The notes beneath the pieces are model-generated. The model ran no database searches. It was not told the origin of the DNA and worked only from the letters and a program-made list of their open reading frames with translations. Positions 27,672 to 37,549 of a stretch of 64,000 bases of DNA are shown piece after piece (positions within the stretch are counted from its first letter, which is position 1; every line of letters starts with the position of its first letter). The DNA is from Calothrix sp. NIES-4101 (lineage in GTDB: Bacteria > Cyanobacteriota > Cyanobacteriia > Cyanobacteriales > Nostocaceae). The DNA lies in the NCBI GenBank assembly GCA_004296455.1, contig AP018280.1, forward strand, positions 4,092,001 to 4,156,000, given 5' to 3'. The position numbers and the translations under genes are program-made.

Positions 27672-28901
27672 ATGAAAGCAGTAGTTTTTCACGGAATTGG
27701 AGATATTCGCTTAGATAACGTCCCAGAACCCAAAATTAAACAACCCACAGATGCAATTATTCGACTCACTTCTAGTGCTATTTGTGGTACAGATTTACAC
27801 ATGATCCGGGGTACATTCACAGGCATGAAACCTGGCACAATTTTAGGTCATGAAGGTGTGGGGATTATTGAAGAGATTGGTTCCAATGTGCGTAATTTTA
27901 AAGTAGGCGATCGCGTTGTCGTTCCCTCGACAATTGCCTGTGGTTACTGCTCTTACTGTCGTACAGGTTATCAAGCTCAATGTGATAATGCTAATCCTCA
28001 CGGCCATAACGCTGGGACAGCTTTTTTCGGAGGCCCAGAAGCAGCCGGCCCCTTCGATGGATTGCAAGCCGAATATGCACGGATTCCTTACGCCAATACA
28101 GGGTTAGTCAAACTACCAAAAGAAGTTACAGACGACCAAGCAATTCTTTTATCTGACATCTTTCCTACAGCTTACTTTGGTGCTGATATTGCAGAGATCA
28201 CACCGGGGGATACAGTCGCCATATTTGGTTGTGGCCCTGTAGGACAGTTTGCGATCGTTAGTGCCAGACTATTTGGTGCAGGACGGATTATCGCCGTAGA
28301 TACAATTCCCTCACGATTGGAAATGGCTCGTGATTTGGGTGCAGAAGTCATTGATTATAATGCCGAAGACCCAATTGAAGCGATCCGCGAATTAACGGGA
28401 GGAATTGGCGTAGATAGAGTCATTGATGCAGTTGGTGTAGATGCAAATGCGCCTGACAGTGGTCCGGCTGCGGAAAAAGCACGCAAAGAAGCACAACAAT
28501 TTCAACAGCAGTTACAACAAATTGCACCGAAAACTAATCCACAAAATGGCAATTGGCATCCTGGTAATGCACCTTCTCAAGTCTTGGAATGGGCAGTTCA
28601 AGCTTTAGCTAAAGCTGGTACACTTTCAATTATTGGAGTTTACCCACCCAGCCATAATTTCTTTCCTATCGGTATGGCGATGAACAAAAATCTCACCATT
28701 AATATGGGTAATTGTAATCATCGCAAGTATATTCCTACTTTGGTGGATTTGGTTCGTAATGGCACAGTAGACCCCACAAAAGTCTTAACTCAAATTGAAC
28801 CGCTAATGTCAGTTCTTGATGCATACAAAGCGTTTGACAAACGGCAACCAGGCTGGGTGAAGGTAGAATTAGTTCCAGGAAAAGCTTTAGCTAATGTTTA
28901 G
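27672..28901 (+). CDS. Zinc-dependent alcohol dehydrogenase (formaldehyde dehydrogenase-like)
   Basis: 409 residues from ATG 27672 (MKAVVFHGIGDIRLDNVPEP). Medium-chain dehydrogenase features are the catalytic zinc cysteine in SSAICGTDLHMIRG and GHEGVG (His-Glu). Structural zinc cysteines are in CGYCSYCRTGYQAQC, and the NAD(P)-binding loop is IFGCGPVGQFAIV. An insert around residues 260-305 (KARKEAQQFQQQLQQIAPKT) is typical of the glutathione-independent formaldehyde dehydrogenase-like subgroup. It oxidises an alcohol or aldehyde in the cytoplasm; the exact substrate is uncertain. A strong terminator follows. Confidence 0.85.
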   Translation: MKAVVFHGIGDIRLDNVPEPKIKQPTDAIIRLTSSAICGTDLHMIRGTFTGMKPGTILGHEGVGIIEEIGSNVRNFKVGDRVVVPSTIACGYCSYCRTGYQAQCDNANPHGHNAGTAFFGGPEAAGPFDGLQAEYARIPYANTGLVKLPKEVTDDQAILLSDIFPTAYFGADIAEITPGDTVAIFGCGPVGQFAIVSARLFGAGRIIAVDTIPSRLEMARDLGAEVIDYNAEDPIEAIRELTGGIGVDRVIDAVGVDANAPDSGPAAEKARKEAQQFQQQLQQIAPKTNPQNGNWHPGNAPSQVLEWAVQALAKAGTLSIIGVYPPSHNFFPIGMAMNKNLTINMGNCNHRKYIPTLVDLVRNGTVDPTKVLTQIEPLMSVLDAYKAFDKRQPGWVKVELVPGKALANV

Positions 28902-28940
28902 AATTTTTATCAATACTGTGTCATAAACCGAAGATTTTAC

Positions 28941-28974
28941 ATCAGCAAGTTACCCAACTTGCTGATAGTTTTTG
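28941..28974 (+). terminator. Rho-independent terminator after the alcohol dehydrogenase
   Basis: A perfect stem ATCAGCAAGTT/AACTTGCTGAT with a four-base loop, followed by AGTTTTTGC. It lies 40 bp after the dehydrogenase stop. Confidence 0.9.
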
Positions 28975-29019
28975 CTTTTGAGTATAGGAGGCTGTACAGC
29001 AAAATTTGAAGTTTTTCTT

Positions 29020-30315
29020 ATGGAAGAATCCTTGCAGATTACTATTTTGATCAGTGTAACTGTTGTAGCTGGTATTGCTGCTCAAGTTTTTGCTGGTTAT
29101 TTTCAAATTCCTAGCATTGTCTTACTACTTTTATTTGGGATTCTTCTAGGGCGAGATGGTTTAGGTTTCTTATATCCATCTTTGTTAGGTGTAGGTTTAG
29201 AAGTTGTAGTTTCGCTGTCAGTGGCACTGATTTTATTTGAAGGTGGTTTAAATCTACAACTAGGAGAATTAAAAGAAGTTTCTAGTAGCCTTCGCAATCT
29301 TGTTACTTTGGGAGTGTTAATTACTTTATTGGGGGCTGGAATGGCTGCACACTGGCTTAGTGAATTTCCTTGGCCAATTGCTTTTCTTTATGCTTCTTTA
29401 GTAGTTGTCACAGGCCCAACAGTTATTAATCCTCTACTCAAACAAATTGGTGTTGAAAAACAAGTTTCAACACTTTTAGAAGGAGAAGGCGTTTTTATTG
29501 ATCCAATTGGTGCAATTTTGTCTGTAATTGTGCTGCACTTTGTTCAGAGTGGAAATGTGCAACCGCTAATTTTAATTAAGGGTTTGGTTTTGCGTTTGGG
29601 TATCGGCGGAGCTATTGGTATTAGCGGAGGTTGGTTACTATCTCAACTTCTCAAGCAAGATAAATTCCTCTTGAAAGAGCTAAAAAATCTAGTTGTTTTA
29701 GCTAGTGTTTGGGGTTTATTTAGTTTGGCACAGGTGTTGCAGGGTGAATCTGGTCTAGTGGTTACTGTAGTTATGGGAATAGTTTTGAGAGCTAGTCACC
29801 TATCTTCAGAGCCTTTGCTGCTTCACTTTAATGAACAGTTGAGTATTTTATGTAATTCAGTATTGTTTATTTTATTAGCAGCAGACTTATCAATTGCAAG
29901 TGTTTTCGCTTTGGGTTGGGGTAGCGTGCTGACAGTTTTAGTCTTGATGTTTATAGTACGTCCTGTTGATATTTTAATATCTACTTGGAATCAAGGTTTT
30001 AATTGGCAACAGCAGGTATTTTTATCTTGGGTTGCACCTCGGGGAATTGTTGCTGCTTCCCTAGCTTCTTTGTTTTCAGTTTCTTTGGCAAAACACGGTA
30101 TCAATGGCGGGGATGCGATTAAAGCCTTGGTATTTTTGACAATTATGATGACAGTGTTTTTGCAGGGAATAACAGCTGGTTATGTTGCTAACTGGTTCAA
30201 TTTAGGCTTAAGCAGTCAAAACAATCAAAAGTATTTACAACCAGCAAGTGATTATATCAGTACAAATAAATTAGAGGACAAAAGTATTAGTATTTCTGAA
30301 TTAGTCGAATCTTAG
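29020..30315 (+). CDS. Na+/H+ antiporter (CPA1-type cation:proton antiporter)
   Basis: 431 residues from ATG 29020 (MEESLQITILISV); an upstream in-frame start is less natural. About 12 transmembrane segments are spread over residues 1-400. Conserved parts are LLLFGILLGRDGLGF, LILFEGGLNLQLGEL, VVVTGPTVINPLL and the acidic LEGEGVFIDPIGAIL region that carries the transport aspartate. WVAPRGIVAASLASLFSV is another family mark. It exports sodium against protons at the cell membrane. A hydrolase gene follows after 15 bp and is probably co-transcribed. Confidence 0.88.
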   Translation: MEESLQITILISVTVVAGIAAQVFAGYFQIPSIVLLLLFGILLGRDGLGFLYPSLLGVGLEVVVSLSVALILFEGGLNLQLGELKEVSSSLRNLVTLGVLITLLGAGMAAHWLSEFPWPIAFLYASLVVVTGPTVINPLLKQIGVEKQVSTLLEGEGVFIDPIGAILSVIVLHFVQSGNVQPLILIKGLVLRLGIGGAIGISGGWLLSQLLKQDKFLLKELKNLVVLASVWGLFSLAQVLQGESGLVVTVVMGIVLRASHLSSEPLLLHFNEQLSILCNSVLFILLAADLSIASVFALGWGSVLTVLVLMFIVRPVDILISTWNQGFNWQQQVFLSWVAPRGIVAASLASLFSVSLAKHGINGGDAIKALVFLTIMMTVFLQGITAGYVANWFNLGLSSQNNQKYLQPASDYISTNKLEDKSISISELVES

Positions 30316-30330
30316 TTTAAACTTATAGCT

Positions 30331-31119
30331 ATGCAATCTCAAGTTCGTAGTCATTCTTATTTCTTAGCTACCCAGCCTTCTAATCCTCGCAATCCTCTAT
30401 TTGTATTTCTCCCTGGGATGGATGAGACTGGAAAAGAATTGATGTATATTCAAACAGCAGGTTTAGAGACTGCTTTTGATGTCCGTTGTTTTGTAATTCC
30501 ACCCGATGATTTAAAAGGTTGGGATGAAATGACACAACGAGTAGCTGCTCTAACTCAGCTTGAACTAGAAAAAGCACCACATTCATCTGTTTATCTTTGT
30601 GGTGAATCATTTGGGGGTTGTTTGGCGCTAAAAATTTTAGAGAAATTTCCGCAACTATTTACAAGAGTTATTTTAATTAATTCTGCTTCTTCTTTCTCTC
30701 GTGTCCCTTGGTTAACTCTCGGTTCCCTTTTATTTCCTTTAACACCAAAATTCTTTTATAAATTCTCTTCTTTGATATCTTTACCTTTTCTGGCACATTT
30801 AAATAAACTTTCATCTCCTGCTAAAGAACAACTTTTGAAATCCACCCGTTCTGCACCTCAAGCAACAGCTAATAAGCGTTTATCTTTAATGAGAGAATTT
30901 CATATTGACCAGCAAAAACTAGCTCAAATTACTCAACCTGTCTTAATAGTGGGTAGTAAATGTGATCGACTTTTACCTTCAGTAGATGAGGCACAACGGT
31001 TAGCTAAGATTTTTCCTCATCATCAAATTAAAATTTTACCTGATAGTGGTCATGCCTGTTTGCTAGAAGAGGATGTTAATCTTTACAAACTTTTAATTTC
31101 CGAACAATTTACGATGTAA
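30331..31119 (+). CDS. Alpha/beta hydrolase, 262 aa
   Basis: A compact hydrolase with nucleophile elbow LCGESFGGCLALKILEKFP (Ser ~92), Asp in IVGSKCDRLLPSVDEAQRL and His in PDSGHACLLEEDV. The opening PLFVFLPGMDETGKEL provides the oxyanion loop. It resembles cyanobacterial/plastid lipid acyl-hydrolase or transferase-type proteins; the substrate is undetermined. It starts 15 bp after the antiporter stop and precedes the broken DUF1400 hydrolase gene, so the three may have formed one transcription unit. Confidence 0.8.
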   Translation: MQSQVRSHSYFLATQPSNPRNPLFVFLPGMDETGKELMYIQTAGLETAFDVRCFVIPPDDLKGWDEMTQRVAALTQLELEKAPHSSVYLCGESFGGCLALKILEKFPQLFTRVILINSASSFSRVPWLTLGSLLFPLTPKFFYKFSSLISLPFLAHLNKLSSPAKEQLLKSTRSAPQATANKRLSLMREFHIDQQKLAQITQPVLIVGSKCDRLLPSVDEAQRLAKIFPHHQIKILPDSGHACLLEEDVNLYKLLISEQFTM

Positions 31120-31134
31120 TTTAGCTTGATAAGT

Positions 31135-33064
31135 ATGAAGAAATCGCAGTTAAGAAATTTTATTACCATGTCAACGCCAATTAATAAATATTTGCATCTA
31201 TCTAATAGTAGTAAAAATACTACTTCTAGCAAGTATTCTAAGTGGAAAAAAATAAGTAATACTCTAGGTAAGAAAGCTATTTGTATACAATTGGCTTTGG
31301 GAAGTTTTGGCATTAGTTTATTACATACACTCACTATTCATCCGGCTTTAGGTGCCGAAAATATAACTTTTTCTTATGGACTTTTAGAACAGTCTATCCC
31401 CATTAAATCACTTGATACCTATGCTAAAATAGGTAAAATAGATGAAGATTTAGCTACTTATACAAATTCTATAAATAAAAAGCAACTAACGCAATTACGA
31501 AAAGTATTAGTAACTCCAATTCCTTTAAATGCCACAGAAATTTCCCAGTTTCTTTACACACCAATTGGCGAACGACTATTAACAAATTTAGGAAGAATTA
31601 TTCAAACAGAGTCTCGTTTATCCGGCTTCTATGCAATACGTGCAGCGCTAATTTTAGCAGCAGCCACAGAACCAAAAAGTTTTACTCTTTTAGATATATT
31701 AGAAAGATTTCCTGCCCAATCAATTTCTATTAATTTGGCACGGAGTTTAGAAATTGTGGCTCTTCGGCAAGTTTTATGGAGCTTGAGGTTTTTTTGCAGT
31801 AAAACCCTTACAAAACAATGATTACAAGCAACTATGATACTTTTTGAGGCTAAATTCCTATGTAATAAGGCTTTCAAGGATTTTTAGCTAAGTTTTCCAT
31901 AAAAAGAACTGAAGAGCCGAAATTGTTAATACATTACAAGATTTAATCAATCAAACTCAGACAGCAGTAGCATTCATTAACCAACAATCTCAACAAGAAG
32001 CAACAACTGTCTCTGCGTTGAATGTTGCGCCATTAATCAACCTCAGACAACTAGGAAGTTTTACTTGGCAAAAGCAGACTATCACATTGAATGATGTATC
32101 ACGTAACCGAACTTTTCCTACTGATATTTACTTACCAATGACAGAAACACCTTCTCCAGTGATTGTAATTTCCCACGGATTAGGTTCTGACAGAAATAGC
32201 TTTGTATATTTAGCCGAACATCTTGCTTCTTATGGTTTTGTGGTTGCTGTTCCTGAACATCCCGGTAGTAATTCGCAGCAGTTACAGGGATTATTGTCAG
32301 GTACAGCAGATAGAGTTACTAGCCCTAGAGAATTTATTGATCGACCTTTAGATGTCAAATATCTATTAGATGAACTCTCTCAGTTATCACAATCTAACCC
32401 AGCATTTAGGGGACATTTAAATTTAGACCAGATTGGTGTAGTCGGACAATCATACGGTGGCTATACAGCTTTAGCTTTAGCGGGAGCCAAAATTAATTTT
32501 ACAAAACTAGAAAAAGACTGCCCAGCCTCAGAAGATACGCTCAATATTTCAATATTCTTGCAGTGCTTGGCTGTACGTTTACCACAGAATCAATATAATT
32601 TATCCGATCCTAGAGTAAAGGCGATTATTGCCATTAATCCGGTTGATAGCCAAATTTTCGGGCAAGCTAGTCTGAGCCAAATTAAAATTCCAGTGATGAT
32701 TGTTTCTGGTAGTAATGATACAGTAGCTCCAGCTTTACCAGAACAAATTCAACCATTTACTTGGTTGACTACTCCCAATAAATATTTAGTATTAATTAAT
32801 GGCGGCACCCACTTTTCAACTATTGTAGAATCTTCAAATTCAGTTGTGCCAGTTCCTAGACAAGTAATCGGTTTGAGACCAGAATTAGCTCGTAGTTATG
32901 TTAAAGCTTTAAGCATTCCTTTTTTTAAAACTTATGTAGCCCAACAACCAAGCTATATTTCTTACATTAGTGCAGATTATACTAATACTATTAGTCAGCA
33001 ACCACTACCTCTAAGTTTAGTGAAATCTTTCAATTCTGAGCAATTACAACAAAATTTCAAATAG
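31135..33064 (+). pseudogene. DUF1400 / alpha-beta hydrolase gene interrupted by a MITE
   Basis: The 5' part (ATG 31135) has a signal peptide (CIQLALGSFGISLLHTLTIH) and the DUF1400 domain (ITFSYGLLEQSIPIKSLDTY, PLNATEISQFLYTPIGERLL). At 31757 the frame enters a 161-bp insertion and stops at 31821. The 3' part (31927-33064) carries the lipase domain with VIVISHGLGSDRNSFVYLAE, Ser in GVVGQSYGGYTALAL and His in NGGTHFSTI. Removing 31758-31926 rejoins RSLEIV to NTLQDLINQ exactly in frame and gives ~586 residues. The insertion is 169 bp with its duplication, so it shifts the frame. The second part might still be translated from an internal start, lacking its signal. Confidence 0.85.
31758..31918. 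mobile_element. ISL3-type MITE, 161 bp, in hydrolase gene
   Basis: Ends begin GGCTCTTCGGCAAGTTTTAT (left) and, reverse-complemented, GGCTCTTCAGTTCTTTTTAT (right). The 8-bp direct repeat GAAATTGT flanks it at 31750-31757 and 31919-31926. The end sequence and 8-bp duplication are those of the ISL3 family, and the ends resemble those of the ISL3-type element at 47104-48287. No gene inside. Confidence 0.88.
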
Positions 33065-33102
33065 TTTAATTGCTGGGCTTAATGAAGGCAGATACAAAGT
33101 AC

Positions 33103-33795
33103 CTACTCTAAATAGAAGATTATAGTGATGTAACTAAATGGAATATGTACCAAATTATTTTGCAACATTGCATATTCTCTAGGATGTTCTATCAGTTGAA
33201 TATGCTTGAGTGCGGCTTCAAATGACTGTACAGCTAATCCATGCCGCAAATATTCTTTTTCCGATGATAGTGGCATTGAAAGGTAGGCGATCGCAATATT
33301 GTTGTGCAAAATAGCATACTCCTGGGGAAACTCTTCCCAGGTAAACCCTCGCAATGCTTCCTGATACGCTTTGATACTATCGCTAATTCGCGCTAAGTTA
33401 TGGTTTGCTAAGGACTGTAACACTAACCCCAAATTCATTTGCACTTCGGCAACTTCCTGCGGTGTCGCCAAGGAAAGCATAATTGGTAATGCTTCCTCAT
33501 AACCTGCTTTTGCTTGCAAAAGTAAATCCGTTCCTCCTGCGGGAATAGCCTGTAGCGCATTAGCCATTCCAGCCATTGTCCTGGCTTTTAGCAAAGGGTA
33601 ATCATCTTTGCATAATTCATATGCTTGGTAGTATAGCGATACCGCATTACGCAAGTCCTTTGGTGCTTTCGGCTGTTTTTGACAACCTTGCGCCAATTCA
33701 ATCAACATCTGAATTTTTTCTTCAGTTGTTGCGGACTCGGATGCGATCGCTTCCATTGCGGCTTTGACTGTTGAATCTGTAATACTAGAGGACAT
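33103..33795 (-). CDS. TPR-like helical repeat protein, apparently 3'-truncated
   Basis: 230 residues with helical repeats of the NLGLVLQSLANHNLARI and YAILHNNIAIAYLSMPLSSE kind, including AVSLYYQAYELCKDDYPLLK and SIKAYQEALRGFTWEEFPQE. The repeat register is lost abruptly after EHPREYAMLQNN, where a short hydrophobic tail (SYITIIFYLE) and a stop follow. The end therefore looks truncated. It is divergent from hupS and lies ~750 bp away. It may take part in a protein complex, but a link to hydrogenase is unproven. Confidence 0.65.
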   Translation of the reverse strand: MSSSITDSTVKAAMEAIASESATTEEKIQMLIELAQGCQKQPKAPKDLRNAVSLYYQAYELCKDDYPLLKARTMAGMANALQAIPAGGTDLLLQAKAGYEEALPIMLSLATPQEVAEVQMNLGLVLQSLANHNLARISDSIKAYQEALRGFTWEEFPQEYAILHNNIAIAYLSMPLSSEKEYLRHGLAVQSFEAALKHIQLIEHPREYAMLQNNLVHIPFSYITIIFYLE

Positions 33796-34543
33796 GTCTG
33801 TTCTCTTGAGAGATTGGGGAGGATTGAGTGTTTTGTTGTTTAGGCAACTTCATGAGATTTTTGGGTTAATTAATTTCACTCCATGAACAATTAATTTATA
33901 CAGATATAGATTGTGATTTCACCACACCAAACTCACAATTTTCTTTAATTAACCTCAGTTAACTCAGATAAAGTATATATATGCAAGTAATCGCAAGTAG
34001 TTACTAGTTAACAATTAATAATTAACCATTTAATCAATAGTCAATAGTTAGTAGTTAACATTTTCTATTAATTCAGTTGTGTTGTTATTTAAATTTGTGA
34101 TTTAAAAATTTTTAATTTGAAATTGGTGCCGCAGATAAATCACATAACGATAAACATCCAGGACTTATTGCTCATAAGTTTTCTGTATAATCAGACTCAC
34201 AAAAACAAAATATGTTTTTTGGTAAATAGACAAAAATAAAAAATATGGTATCCGATACAATAGAATTACCCCAAATCTGATATGAAAAAAGAGGTAGTAA
34301 CAATCAGAGTTATCTAATTTTGGATTTGAGAGAAACATGATTTTAGATGCCCAAGAAGATAAATATGGATGCTTTTGAGTTTTCTCAACAAAATTTATCT
34401 CATTGGTGCAAGTATAATCTCTTCTCAAGTCAGCCAATAACTTGTTGTAGCAAAATATCATCTAAAACTCAAACTCTAAAATCCCAAATTTCTAACTCTA
34501 CACCCATAATCGGCAGGGTAAACAATCAGAACACAATTAGCAA
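33796..34543. promoter_or_regulatory. Divergent upstream region of hupS
   Basis: 748 bp without a gene, between the TPR gene and hupS. It should contain the hupSL promoter. It includes an AT-rich block of near-tandem TTAATAATTAACC-like and TAGTTAACA-like words (33960-34080). I looked for a consensus NtcA site (GTA-N8-TAC) and an FNR-like TTGAT-N4-ATCAA site and found no clean match; GTATCCGATAC at about 34248 has the wrong spacing. Confidence 0.45.
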
Positions 34544-35506
34544 ATGACAAACTTACTATGGCTACAAGGTGGTGCCTGTAGTGGCAACACCATGTCATTT
34601 CTCAACGCCCAAGAACCTACAGCTTGTGATTTGATTGCGGACTTTGGTTTTAATCTACTTTGGCATCCCTCACTAGGACTGGAACTGGGTGAAAGTCTAC
34701 AATCAATGCTGTGGAATTGCGTGTTAGGTAGGATTCCTGTAGATATTCTCGTATTTGAAGGTTCGGTGGTAAACGCACCTAACGGTACGGGGGAATGGAA
34801 CAGATTTGCCGATCGCCCCATGAAAGACTGGTTAGCTGACTTATCTAAAGTTGCTAATTATGTTGTTGCTGTGGGTGATTGTGCAACTTGGGGAGGAATA
34901 CCAGCGATGTCACCTAACCCCAGCGAATCTAAAGGTTTACAATTCCTCAAACGTGAGGAAGGTGGATTTTTAGGCAAAGACTTTCGTGCCAAATCCGGTT
35001 TACCAGTAATTAATATACCTGGATGTCCCGCACACCCAGACTGGATCACACAGATATTAGTCGCGATCGCCACCGGACGTATCGGTGATATTGTCTTAGA
35101 TGAACTCCACCGTCCGCAAACTTTCTTCAATACCTTTACCCAAACAGGATGTACTCGCAATATTCACTTTGCTTACAAAGCATCAACAGGTGAATTTGGT
35201 CAACGCAAAGGTTGTTTATTCTACGATTTAGGCTGTCGGGGGCCTATGACCCATTCTTCCTGTAATCGTATTCTCTGGAACCAAGTTTCATCGAAAACTC
35301 GGGCGGGAATGCCTTGTATTGGTTGTACAGAACCCGAATTTCCCTTCTATGACCTCAAACCGGGGACTGTATTTAAAACTCAGACACTCATGGGTGTTCC
35401 TAAAGACTTACCTCCAGGTGTGAATAAAACGGGTTACGCCATCTTGACAATGGTAGCTAAAGATACAATGCCGGCATGGGCTGAGGAAGACTTTTTTACT
35501 GTTTAG
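34544..35506 (+). CDS. hupS: Uptake [NiFe] hydrogenase small subunit
   Basis: 320 residues, the usual length for cyanobacterial HupS, and like them lacking the N-terminal Tat signal of proteobacterial homologues. Iron-sulphur ligands lie in LLWLQGGACSGNTMSFL (proximal cluster), GDCATWGGIP, NIPGCPAHPDW, and the C-terminal CLFYDLGCRGP, HSSCNRILW and GMPCIGCTEPEFPF. HupS passes electrons from the nickel-iron site in HupL to the electron-transport chain, recovering H2 released by nitrogenase. It precedes hupL by 237 bp on the same strand. Expression is expected mainly in heterocysts, since hupL is interrupted in vegetative DNA. Confidence 0.97.
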   Translation: MTNLLWLQGGACSGNTMSFLNAQEPTACDLIADFGFNLLWHPSLGLELGESLQSMLWNCVLGRIPVDILVFEGSVVNAPNGTGEWNRFADRPMKDWLADLSKVANYVVAVGDCATWGGIPAMSPNPSESKGLQFLKREEGGFLGKDFRAKSGLPVINIPGCPAHPDWITQILVAIATGRIGDIVLDELHRPQTFFNTFTQTGCTRNIHFAYKASTGEFGQRKGCLFYDLGCRGPMTHSSCNRILWNQVSSKTRAGMPCIGCTEPEFPFYDLKPGTVFKTQTLMGVPKDLPPGVNKTGYAILTMVAKDTMPAWAEEDFFTV

Positions 35507-35555
35507 TTAATAGTTATTAGAGGCTATGTATAAAGTAAATCTTCAGACCAAATAA

Positions 35556-35569
35556 CCCAGGTTTCTGGG
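35556..35569 (+). other. Small hairpin in hupS-hupL spacer
   Basis: CCCAG-GTTT-CTGGG forms a perfect 5-bp stem in the 237-bp spacer. There is no U-tract, so it is not a standard terminator. Intercistronic hairpins between hupS and hupL are known in cyanobacteria and are proposed to affect transcript stability. Confidence 0.5.
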
Positions 35570-35743
35570 ATTGAAGTTTTGATTTAAGTATCGAGCATCA
35601 TCTTATTTTTTGATGAGTAAACGGGTTTTCCCTGCACGGTAATGCTTAATATTTACTTTATTAATGGTCTCTTAAGAATCAAATTACCTATTAACAACTA
35701 GCTAGTAAAAATTAACCATTAACAAAATCCAAAGGAGAGGAGC

Positions 35744-36254
35744 ATGGGAACTCAAATACTTGATATATCACCAGTTGGGAGAGTCGAAGGTGATTTAGAT
35801 GTGCGTGTCGAAATCGAAAATGGTCAAGTTGTTAATGCTTGGACTCATGCAGAATTATTTCGTGGTTTTGAAGTAATTTTGCGCGGTAAAGACCCACAAG
35901 CAGGGTTGATTGTGACACCTCGCGTATGCGGTATTTGCGGGGCTTCTCACCTCACAAGTGCAGCTTGGGCACTCGATACTGCTTGGGGAACAACAGTTCC
36001 CCGGAATGCTATTCTAGCTCGCAACCTTGGTCAAATCGCCGAAACCATACAAAGTATACCGCGTTATTTCTATGGTTTATTTGCGATCGATTTAACCCAT
36101 TCCAAATACCGTCATAGTCCTTATTACCAAGAAGCTTGTAAGCGTTTTTCTGCATTTACTGGCACATCCTACGAACAAGGAATCACACTTTCAGCAAAAC
36201 CCGTAGAAATCTACGCCTTGTTTGGTGGACAATGGCCCCACAGCAGTTATATGG
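35744..36254 (+). CDS. hupL: Uptake hydrogenase large subunit, 5' part (interrupted)
   Basis: The first 170 codons and one base of hupL, preceded by the strong ribosome site AAAGGAGAGG. It contains the N-terminal nickel-ligand motif RVCGICGASHLTSAAW and the family start ISPVGRVEGDLDVRVE. The coding sequence ends inside the direct repeat at 36238-36254; reading on gives 15 foreign residues and a stop at 36301. Joined to 42024-43108 it makes a 531-residue HupL through HSSYM/VPGGVM, the normal family sequence. In vegetative cells the gene cannot make an active subunit. Confidence 0.97.
36238..36254 (+). repeat. Left att repeat of the hupL element
   Basis: CCACAGCAGTTATATGG, identical to 42007-42023. 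The inner 16 bp (CACAGCAGTTATATGG) are the direct repeat known for the hupL element of Anabaena sp. PCC 7120. Confidence 0.95.
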
Positions 36255-36301
36255 AAATAAATGGCGGAATTGCTTATATAATTAGGGTCTGGAAGGGATA
36301 G

Positions 36302-36700
36302 GTGCAATAATTCCCTGACTTTTCCTTAAATCAGGCGATCGCAAACCAGTTATATTTGCAATCATCCTTCTCCAAATCTATTTATTTTCCTCAATTAATA
36401 GTCATTTAATTTTATAAATCCTTACCTAATTTTTCCCTAGCGCTTCTATATTATCTGGGGTTGGTAAATTGCCGAGCTTGCTGGATATAAATCAGATGTT
36501 TTGTAAAAGGCGATCGCAGTTCGCGATCAAGAAATCCAAGGCAAGTAGTTAAGTATAATTATTTGCTTATTATTGAAGTATAAAGCCCCTTTTTTATCAA
36601 TATAAATACGTAAATAGTAATATATAAGTTTAGATAGTTACATGTTATTTTGGGTATATAAGTATTATTTCCTTGTTTGGAAATTGAGCGATCGCTTTTC
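36302..36700. other. Left end of hupL element, non-coding
   Basis: 399 bp of AT-rich sequence with three HIP1-like GCGATCGC/GGCGATCGC sites. No gene or terminator can be supported. Confidence 0.45.
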
Positions 36701-37015
36701 TCAAAGAGATTTAATAGTGAAGTTCGACGGCTTATATTTATAACTTAGTTCAAGTGCATTGCAAAAGCTATTGAGGAGATTTAGCAAAGCATTATAGTAA
36801 ACGTAAGCATCGTCTCTTTCATCTTGAAGAAGGGCATATAAGGTTAGCTCTGGCTCTGGAGCTAAGTGATATTTAGGGATATCTAAACCGGCTTCAGTTA
36901 AGCGCGTTGCCGCGATCGCAACTAACAATGCCCCGATTGTATTAGACTCTCCGTTGCGAATTTCACTCAGTCCAGGCAAAATTATATCGGCTCCTGGCAA
37001 CTCATTGAGATTCAT
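36701..37015 (-). CDS. Hypothetical protein, 104 aa, partner of the nucleotidyltransferase
   Basis: Residues 1-65 contain LPGLSEIRNGESNTIGALLVAIAATRLTEAGLDIP and continue into PEPELTLYALLQ, a compact helical domain. The last 40 residues are helical too. The start codon overlaps the stop of the upstream nucleotidyltransferase gene (ATGA at 37012-37015), the arrangement typical of two-gene modules. No family name is recognised. With the partner now disrupted by an insertion sequence, this gene may be cut off from its promoter. Confidence 0.6.
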   Translation of the reverse strand: MNLNELPGADIILPGLSEIRNGESNTIGALLVAIAATRLTEAGLDIPKYHLAPEPELTLYALLQDERDDAYVYYNALLNLLNSFCNALELSYKYKPSNFTIKSL

Positions 37016-37549
37016 GATTGATCGTCCTCCGGGCTATCTTCACAACGTTCAATAAATTTCTCGACTCTGCTTCTAAATACATCAGGGTTAAGAGAGGGGA
37101 ATCGGATTAGCTCAGGTGCAATTGCTTCAAAACAATTCCGTAGCTCATTCAAAGAGAATAATTTTTGTTTGTACATAGCTTCAATATCTTTAATATCACG
37201 GTCAAATCCCCTGGATAGTTTAGCAAGAGCTTGGGCTGTAAAATCATAGTGATAAAACGAAATATGACCTCGCTTGCCAATGAATACGCTTCTATCGCGC
37301 CATCCTGGAAGAGGTGGCAAGAAATCCTGCGGAGATGCCAATTCGATATTGATGTTTAATTCTTGTTTGAGCTTGGCGATCGCTTGAAAAATGCCTGGTG
37401 GTTCAGGGTCTAGACGAATATCGACATCAACTGTGGAGTTGCGCCATCCAATTAGTAGGGCACTAGCTAGGCTGTTGACTTTGTTGGTTTTAAGGCACCA
37501 TTGCTTCATACAATAATAGTGTCGTTAATACTTAGCACATTCAAAGCCC

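Noticed and set aside
34240-34260. GTATCCGATAC as an NtcA site upstream of hupS
   Set aside because: The spacing is N5 rather than N8, so it does not meet the NtcA consensus.
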